Below are positions 57,060 through 64,000 of a stretch of DNA of 64,000 bases, in pieces. The DNA comes from Hypomesus transpacificus. Its lineage: Eukaryota; Chordata; Actinopteri; Osmeriformes; Osmeridae. The stretch is from positions 1,884,552 through 1,948,551 of the forward strand of contig NC_061061.1 in the NCBI RefSeq assembly GCF_021917145.1. The letters run 5' to 3'. Numbering within the stretch: the stretch's first letter is position 1; the number at the start of each line of letters is the position of its first letter. The translations under genes and the position numbers were made by a program. The notes under the pieces are model-generated. The model had not been told where the DNA came from. It ran no database searches and worked only from the letters and a program-made list of their open reading frames with translations.

Positions 57060-57850
57060 TGCTTGTCGTGGGTTTGTGTCATCTGCTCATTCTCTGGTGC
57101 TGTTTCTACGGATACCATTGTTGGGTCTTTCACCAGAGGCAGCTTCACTCTGATGTTTAAATTCACCTACTACAGCTGCTGTAATCCTTCATTTTGTCGA
57201 CTGGAGGAGAGTTGAGGGGGGAAATGAACAATCTGTGCCTGGTTACAGTACGCTGTGTGTGAGAGTGGAGAGTGAGTTCCATGATAGCCCAAATCTGATG
57301 TTTATTCCTGAAAGAGAGAGGGGTGAGTCAGAGGAGTCCGGATGACGCCAACCGGAGAGGCAGAGATGGAAGGAGAGAGGAAGATGGGGAAGAGATGGGG
57401 AAGAGGTGGGGGGGTGGGGTAGAGAGGGAGGAAGGGAGGGAGCAAGCGAGCAGAGTGAGAAGGGCGGGTAGAGAGAGGAAGGGAGAGAGGAGAGAGGGTG
57501 GTCAGTCTGTCAGTGTTTCACAGGATCAGATTTCTGATGGAGTGAGGATCAGTATTGATCTGCATTAACAAAGGACTCATGCTCGACTCCATTACCTGGC
57601 TGGCTGGTTTACTGTCTGTCTGACCGACTGACTGGCCAGCTGGTTCACTGGCTGGCTGATTTACCGACTGACTGGGAGGATGGATGGATGGATGGATACA
57701 TGTATTATTTGCTGTCTACTCTTTCCATCTCCTTTCCATGCTGCTGTGTGGCTGGTTTGGTAGATCTACAGTATGTTTATAGATCTAGGAATTCACCCTG
57801 TTGAGTTTGTTCTACCCTTCTTGCCTTCCTACTGTAATAAAGTGCAGTAT
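57060..57850. other. Unique sequence with short tandem words
   Basis: GA-rich at 57,360-57,500, CTGGCTGG words at 57,595-57,660, GGATGGATGGAT at 57,678-57,695. No gene. Confidence 0.55.
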
Positions 57851-57859
57851 TAAGAGAGT

Positions 57860-60800
57860 CCGGTGTGTGTGACGTGTATACAGAATGTGTGACGTGTGTG
57901 TATGTGTGGTGTGTATGTGTGTAGATGTGTGGTGTGATATGGTATGTGTGATGTGTGACGTGTGTGTATGTGTGGTGTGTAGATGTGTGGTGTGATATGG
58001 TATGTGTGATGTGTGACGTGTGTGTATGTGTGGTGTGTATGTGTGTAGATGTGTGGTGTGATATGGTATGTGTGATGTGTGACGTGTGTGTATGTGTGGT
58101 GTGTATGTGTGTAGATGTGTGGTGTGATATGGTATGTGTGATGTGTGACGTGTGTGTATGTGTGGTGTGTATGTGTGTAGATGTGTGGTGTGATATGGTA
58201 TGTGTGACGTGTGTGTATGTGTGGTGTGTATGTGTGTAGATGTGTGGTGTGATATGGTATGTGTGATGTGTGACGTGTGTGTATGTGTGGTGTGTATGTG
58301 TGTAGATGTGTGGTGTGATATGGTATGTGTGATGTGTGACGTGCGTGTATGTGTGGTGTGTATGTGTGTAGATGTGTGGTGTGATATGGTATGTGTGATG
58401 TGTGACGTGTGTGTATGTGTGGTGTGTATGTGTGTAGATGTGTGGTGTGATATGGTATGTGTGATGTGTGACGTGTGTGTATGTGTGGTGTGTATGTGTG
58501 TAGATGTGTGGTGTGATATGGTATGTGTGATGTGTGACGTGTGTGTATGTGTGGTGTGTATGTGTGTAGATGTGTGGTGTGATATGGTATGTGTGATGTG
58601 TGACGTGTGTGTATGTGTGGTGTGTATGTGTGTAGATGTGTGGTGTGATATGGTATGTGTGATGTGTGACGTGTGTGTATGTGTGGTGTGTATGTGTGTA
58701 GATGTGTGGTGTGATATGGTATGTGTGATGTGTGACGTGTGTGTATGTGTGGTGTGTATGTGTGTAGATGTGTGGTGTGATATGGTATGTGTGATGTGTG
58801 ACGTGTGTGTATGTGTGGTGTGTATGTGTGTAGATGTGTGGTGTGATATGGTATGTGTGATGTGTGACGTGTGTGTATGTGTGGTGTGTATGTGTGTAGA
58901 TGTGTGGTGTGATATGGTATGTGTGATGTGTGACGTGTGTGTATGTGTGGTGTGTATGTGTGTAGATGTGTGGTGTGATATGGTATGTGTGACGTGTGTG
59001 TATGTGTGGTGTGTATGTGTGTAGATGTGTGGTGTGATATGGTATGTGTGATGTGTGACGTGTGTGTATGTGTGGTGTGTATGTGTGTAGATGTGTGGTG
59101 TGATATGGTATGTGTGATGTGTGACGTGTGTGTATGTGTGGTGTGTATGTGTGTAGATGTGTGGTGTGATATGGTATGTGTGATGTGTGACGTGTGTGTA
59201 TGTGTGGTGTGTATGTGTGTAGATGTGTGGTGTGATATGGTATGTGTGATGTGTGACGTGTGTGTATGTGTGGTGTGTATGTGTGTAGATGTGTGGTGTG
59301 ATATGGTATGTGTGATGTGTGACGTGTGTGTATGTGTGGTGTGTATGTGTGTAGATGTGTGGTGTGATATGGTATGTGTGATGTGTGACGTGTGTGTATG
59401 TGTGGTGTGTATGTGTGTAGATGTGTGGTGTGATATGGTATGTGTGATGTGTGACGTGCGTGTATGTGTGGTGTGTATGTGTGTAGATGTGTGGTGTGAT
59501 ATGGTATGTGTGATGTGTGACGTGTGTGTATGTGTGGTGTGTATGTGTGTAGATGTGTGGTGTGATATGGTATGTGTGATGTGTGACGTGTGCGTGTATG
59601 TGTGGTGTGTATGTGTGTAGATGTGTGGTGTGATATGGTATGTGTGATGTGTGACGTGCGTGTATGTGTGGTGTGTATGTGTGTAGATGTGTGGTGTGAT
59701 ATGGTATGTGTGATGTGTGACGTGCGTGTATGTGTGGTGTGTATGTGTGTAGATGTGTGGTGTGATATGGTATGTGTGATGTGTGACGTGCGTGTATGTG
59801 TGGTGTGTATGTGTGTAGATGTGTGGTGTGATATGGTATGTGTGATGTGTGACGTGCGTGTATGTGTGGTGTGTATGTGTGTAGATGTGTGGTGTGATAT
59901 GGTATGTGTGATGTGTGACGTGCGTGTATGTGTGGTGTGTATGTGTGTAGATGTGTGGTGTGATATGGTATGTGTGATGTGTGACGTGCGTGTATGTGTG
60001 GTGTGTATGTGTGTAGATGTGTGGTGTGATATGGTATGTGTGATGTGTGACGTGCGTGTATGTGTGGTGTGTATGTGTGTAGATGTGTGGTGTGATATGG
60101 TATGTGTGATGTGTGACGTGCGTGTATGTGTGGTGTGTATGTGTGTAGATGTGTGGTGTGATATGGTATGTGTGATGTGTGACGTGCGTGTATGTGTGGT
60201 GTGTATGTGTGTAGATGTGTGGTGTGATATGGTATGTGTGATGTGTGACGTGCGTGTATGTGTGGTGTGTATGTGTGTAGATGTGTGGTGTGATATGGTA
60301 TGTGTGATGTGTGACGTGCGTGTATGTGTGGTGTGTATGTGTGTAGATGTGTGGTGTGATATGGTATGTGTGATGTGTGACGTGCGTGTATGTGTGGTGT
60401 GTATGTGTGTAGATGTGTGGTGTGATATGGTATGTGTGATGTGTGACGTGCGTGTATGTGTGGTGTGTATGTGTGTAGATGTGTGGTGTGATATGGTATG
60501 TGTGATGTGTGACGTGTGTGTATGTGTGGTGTGTATGTGTGTAGATGTGTGGTGTGATATGGTATGTGTGATGTGTGACGTGTGTGTATGTGTGGTGTGT
60601 ATGTGTGTAGATGTGTGGTGTGATATGGTATGTGTGATGTGTGACGTGTGTGTATGTGTGGTGTGTATGTGTGTAGATGTGTGGTGTGATATGGTATGTG
60701 TGATGTGTGACGTGTGTGTATGTGTGGTGTGTATGTGTGTAGATGTGTGGTGTGATATGGTATGTGTGATGTGTGACGTGTGTGTATGTGTGGTGTGTAT

Positions 60801-60880
60801 GTGTGTAGATGTGTGGTGTGATATGGTATGTGTGATGTGTGACGTGTGTGTATGTGTGGTGTGTATGTGTGTAGATGGGA
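57860..60880 (+). repeat. 66-bp satellite-like array, about 45 copies
   Basis: Unit: TGTGTGATGTGTGACGTGTG, TGTATGTGTGGTGTGTATGT, GTGTAGATGTGTGGTGTGAT, ATGGTA. Copies are nearly identical. A CGTGCGTG version replaces CGTGTGTG in an unbroken block of about 14 units (59,590-60,480) and in two isolated units. Two units lack 8 bp (near 58,200 and 58,984). One unit lacks GTATGTGT (near 57,975) and one has an added GC (near 59,590). Because the period is 22 codons and no stops occur, minus-strand frames stay open for more than 1,200 codons. Confidence 0.97.
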
Positions 60881-61331
60881 GTGGTGTGTGTGTGTGTGTG
60901 TGTAGGGGTGTGTGTGTGTGTGTGTGTAGGGGTGTGTGTGTGTGTGTGTGTGTAGGGGTGTGTGTGTGTGTGTGTGTAGGGGTGTGTGTGTGTGTGTGTA
61001 GGGGTGTGTGTGTGTGTGTGTGTAAGGGTGTGTGTGTGTGTGCGTGTGTGTGTGTAGGGGTGTGTGTGTGTGTGTGTGTGTGTGTAGGGGTGTGTGTGTG
61101 TGTGTGTAGGGGTGTGTGTGTGTGTAGGGGTGTGTGTGTGTGTGTGTGTAGGGGTGTGTGTGTGTGTGTGTGTAAGGGTGTGTGTGTGTGTGTAGGGATG
61201 TGTGTGTGTGTGTGTGTGTGTAGGGGTGTGTGTGTGTGTGTGTGTGTGTAGGGGTGTGTGTGTGTGTGTGTGTGTGTAGGGGTGTGTGTGTGTGTGTGTG
61301 TAAGGGTGTGTGTGTGCGTGTGTGTGTGTAG

Positions 61332-61367
<36 letters not shown>

Positions 61368-61530
61368 GGGTGTGTGTGTGTGTGTGTGTAAGGGTGTGTG
61401 TGTGTGTGCGTGTGTGTGTGTAGGGGTGTGTGTGTGTGTGTGTGTGTGTGTAGGGGTGTGTGTGTGTGTGTGTGTAAGGGTGTGTGTGTGTGTGTGTGTG
61501 TAGGGGTGTGTGTGTGTGTGTGTATGCACG
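60880..61530 (+). repeat. (GT)n array punctuated by GTAGGGGTG
   Basis: About 25 blocks of (GT)6-16, each separated by GTAGGGGTG or GTAAGGGTG. Continuous with the 66-bp array on its left. Confidence 0.95.
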
Positions 61531-61539
61531 TGCACGCCC

Positions 61540-62105
61540 CAGGTGGCCTCCTTGTGGAAATGAAAGCTGTTTTTATCACAACACCTCTGTCTGAGCACAG
61601 AGAACTGAAATACACCCCTGCCCCCTCTGAAGCCAGACTTTAGACACACTCTCTGACTGACCTCTTTATGGCCTGGGTCTCTATGAAAGTCCAGAAATAT
61701 GCCATCTGTGTACTTGTCTGTCAATTCACGGGCCGCTCATTTAGTCCAAATTACAGTCCAGAGACCCGCCGAAACGACATGATTGCTCCCGTAAAGTCTG
61801 ATGTTCACATTTGAGGTGTCGCCCCCCTGTACGTTTACGCGTGTGTAACCTTACATATGTGTGAAATTGCTGCATTTAACCGGTTATGACTCGCTTGAGT
61901 CTGTTTCAGCGAGAAACCTTTTTGCCACAAAGTGTGAGTTTGGGTGTTTAAAATGCTCTGGGTCAGTGGCTATGGCAATGGACTCTAGATTATAGAGTTG
62001 TCACGGCTTGCTCTCAAAACCAACTTTCCAACTTTCAGACTCGCAAACGTTGAACGTCTAGGTGCAGACAGAGCATAGCCCTTCTCTCCTGGTAGTCCAG
62101 TCTTT
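61540..62105. other. Unique sequence
   Basis: No recognised gene or repeat. Open frames are extensions of the repeat frames to the left. Confidence 0.5.
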
Positions 62106-62109
62106 ATTA

Positions 62110-62220
62110 TAAGAACATTCATTTAGCACGCTTGCATCCGAAGAGATACCGATGGGGATTTGAACCCGCGACCTTTAGATCTGCTGGCAAAATGCTTTAC
62201 CACTGATCTACACACGTGCC
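62110..62220 (-). mobile_element. tRNA-like SINE fragment, family C, minus
   Basis: On the minus strand: AGTGGTAAAGCATTTTGCC, then AGGTCGCGGGTTCAAATCCC (B-box). It is followed by a partial tail (GCTAAATGAATG). It points away from the copy at 62,245-62,345. Confidence 0.65.
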
Positions 62221-62244
62221 AAGGAGAATGTGATATTTTCACTT

Positions 62245-62345
62245 GGGAAGAGTATAGGTCAGTGGTTAGAGCGCTTGATTGTAGCAGGTTCATGTGCCCC
62301 CCTTTTCTGTATGTCACTTTGGATAAAAGCTAAACGAACACATTA
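62245..62345 (+). mobile_element. tRNA-derived SINE, family C, plus
   Basis: Head AGTATAGGTCAGTGGTTAGA, shortened B-box region AGCAGGTTCATGTGCCCC, then TGTATGTCACTTTGGATAAA and AACGAACACATTATTATTG. Same family as 55,878-55,985. Confidence 0.65.
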
Positions 62346-62689
62346 TTATTGTTATCCGCAGTCTGCTTTCTCTGCCTAGAGAGAGAGAGAGCTCACATAC
62401 TAGTCCACAGCTTGCCTAATCGTCATGTCAACAACTTCCCTGTCAATCACCGCCACAGAGGCAGTGTTGTGCTACCCCCTCGCTCCCCCCCTCACCCTGC
62501 CCCCTGTACAGTGTAAAGGAGAACAGAGGACAAAGGGATGACAGACGGCTGGGAGCTTCCCTCACAGGGAAGTACAGTATGGGCGGTGTCACAATGGGCT
62601 GTATTCACGACTAGCACAATCCAGGCTCCAGGTCCCTGACACAGCTCCAGCACCAGACCAGCACTGTCACCCAGACTGGCCCCACAGCT

Positions 62690-63560
62690 AGCAGGCTGGG
62701 CCTGGGAAGAACAGTCAGCAGGCTGGGAAGGACAGCTAGCAGGCTGGGAAGGATAGCTAGCAGGCTGGGAAGCACAGCTCGCAGGCTGGGAAGGACAGCT
62801 AGCAGCCAGAGAAGGACGGCTTGCAGGCTGGGAAGGACAGCTAGCAGGCTGGGCCTGGGAAGGACAGCTTACAGCCAGAGAAGGACAGCTCGCAGGCTGG
62901 GAAGGAAAGCTCGCAGGCTGGGAAGGACAGCTAGCAGGCTGGGAAGGACAGCTAGCAGGCTGGAGTAGGGAAGGACAGCTAATAGCCAGAGAAGGACAGC
63001 TCGCAGGCTGAGAAGGACAGCTAGCAGGCTGGGAAGCACAGCTCGCAGGCTGGGAAGGACAGCTAGCAGGCTGGGCCTGGGAAGGACAGCTAACAGCCAG
63101 AGAAGGACAGCTCGCAGGCTGGGAAGGACAGCTAGCAGGCTGGGAAGCACAGCTAACATTTACATTTGCATGTAGTCATTTAGCAGACGCTCTTATCCAG
63201 AGCTGGGAAGCACAGCTAGCAGCCAGAGAAGGACAGCTAGCAGGCTGGGAAGGACAGCTCGCAGGCTGGGAAGGACAGCTAGCAGCCAGAGAAGCACAGC
63301 TAGCAGGCTGGGAAGGACAGCTAGCAGGCTGGAGTAGGGAAGGACAACTAGCAGCCAGAGAAGCACAGCTAGCAGGCTGGGAAGGACAGCTAGCAGCCAG
63401 AGAAGCACAGCTAGCAGGCTGGGAAGGACAGCTAGCAGGCTGGAGCAGGGAAGGACAGCTAGCAGACAGGCTGCTAGCAGGCTGGGCCAGAGAATGACTG
63501 CTTGTAGGCTGGAACAGGGAAGGGCAGCTTGCAGGCTGGAGAGGCCACAGTGAGGGCAGC
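62690..63560 (+). repeat. 21-bp minisatellite with a SINE-tail insertion
   Basis: About 40 units of GGCTGGGAAGGACAGCTAGCA or variants (CAGCCAGAGAAGGACAGCT, GGCTGGAGTAGGGAAGGACA). Longer blocks recur. Interrupted at 63,156-63,203 by a SINE tail. Confidence 0.95.
63156..63203 (-). mobile_element. SINE family A tail fragment inside the minisatellite
   Basis: CATTTACATTTGCATGTAGT then CATTTAGCAGACGCTCTTAT then CCAGAGC is the SINE tail on the minus strand, about 48 bp. Repeat units resume immediately on both sides. Confidence 0.85.
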
Positions 63561-63659
63561 TTGCAGGCTGGAGAGGCCACATGGGGCCTGGGGCTTACCT
63601 TCATCACCAACAACAACTATTGACTGACACTGATAAAGACTGAGAGGAACCGCAGACCA

Positions 63660-63800
63660 GAAAGTGGGAGACAAAGAGAGAGAGAGAGACAGAAAGAGAG
63701 AGAGAAAGAGAGAGAGAGAGGGTGCAGAGGGGGAGAGGAAGGGGGTGGGTGAGAGAGAGAGAGAAGGATAGACAGAGAGAGAGAGAGAGATACACAACCA
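63660..63800 (+). repeat. (GA)n-rich tract
   Basis: GAGAGAGAGACAGAAAGAGA and similar for 140 bp. Confidence 0.9.
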
Positions 63801-64000
63801 ACCTCCCCCCCAACACACACGCACACAACCAACCTACGCCCAACAAACACACACACAACCAAATCCTCCCACCCACAAACCCTACCCCCCCATGCATAGA
63901 CATACACACATCCTTACCACATCCCCCCCCACAACCCCCTGACCCGGGTCCTGATCGGACGTCCGTGTTGCGGGGCAGCCTGCCGGTGTTTATTTTAGAG
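63801..64000. other. Window end, no recognised feature
   Basis: CA/CCCC-rich sequence to 63,940, then a short GC-richer end (GACGTCCGTGTTGCGGGGCA). It might belong to an exon continuing beyond the window, but nothing supports this. Confidence 0.4.

Noticed and set aside
57777..61724. Two minus-strand open frames of over 1,200 codons rich in His and Thr
   Set aside because: They are readings of the 66-bp and (GT)n arrays. The unit is 22 codons with no stops. Several frames are open at once, and the peptide is a pure repeat.
62110..62345. Pair of divergent tRNA genes
   Set aside because: Both are tRNA-derived SINE fragments with degraded arms.

Overview
The window is vertebrate nuclear DNA, almost certainly from a teleost fish. 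Split genes with GT-AG introns encode vertebrate proteins, and there are Tc1/IS630-type, Harbinger-type, LINE, LTR and tRNA-derived SINE repeats of kinds common in fish, plus very dense CA/CT microsatellites and GC-rich minisatellites. The main SINE tail is of a kind I associate with salmon, pike and smelt-like fish. A smelt-like (protacanthopterygian) source is a guess, not a determination.

Layout. 1-4.7 kb: a mosaic of decayed Tc1/IS630-like elements with an intron-bearing transposase relic and a SINE. 4.95-8.06 kb: stathmin (stmn1-like, minus strand, four coding exons reconstructed, 144 aa). 8.4-9.2 kb: nested old repeats. 9.77-11.43 kb: a nearly intact Tc1 transposon with IR/DR ends and a single nonsense codon in its transposase. 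11.4-15 kb: no recognised gene. 15.0-17.2 kb: a small cAMP-dependent protein kinase inhibitor gene (PKI family, minus strand, two coding exons, 74 aa), easily missed because neither exon forms a long ORF. 19.9-28.9 kb: serinc2-like serine incorporator (plus strand, ten coding exons, 454 aa). Its introns hold three SINE copies, a Harbinger relic and splice-site-bearing tandem repeats. 28.9-64 kb: no coding gene could be recognised. Two GC-rich stretches (32.6 and 35.4-35.66 kb) look like possible promoters or first exons. The rest is dominated by about a dozen unrelated minisatellites (periods 12, 21, 26, 26, 46+30, 53, 54, 66 bp and others), microsatellites, a solo LTR, a LINE 3' fragment and SINEs.

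How the genes relate. stmn1, pki and serinc2 act in different processes: microtubule destabilisation, PKA inhibition and nuclear export, and a membrane protein family. From memory, human STMN2 lies near PKIA, SERINC1 near PKIB and SERINC3 near PKIG. A PKI gene beside serinc2 and stmn1 therefore looks like the fourth member of an ancient paralogous block, and its human counterpart seems to be missing. That is the most notable gene-level observation here.

The longest open frames in the window (over 1,300 codons at 57.8-61.7 kb, over 500 at 41.1-42.7 kb, over 300 at 54.4-55.5 kb) are by-products of tandem repeats whose sequence lacks stops, and are not annotated as genes.
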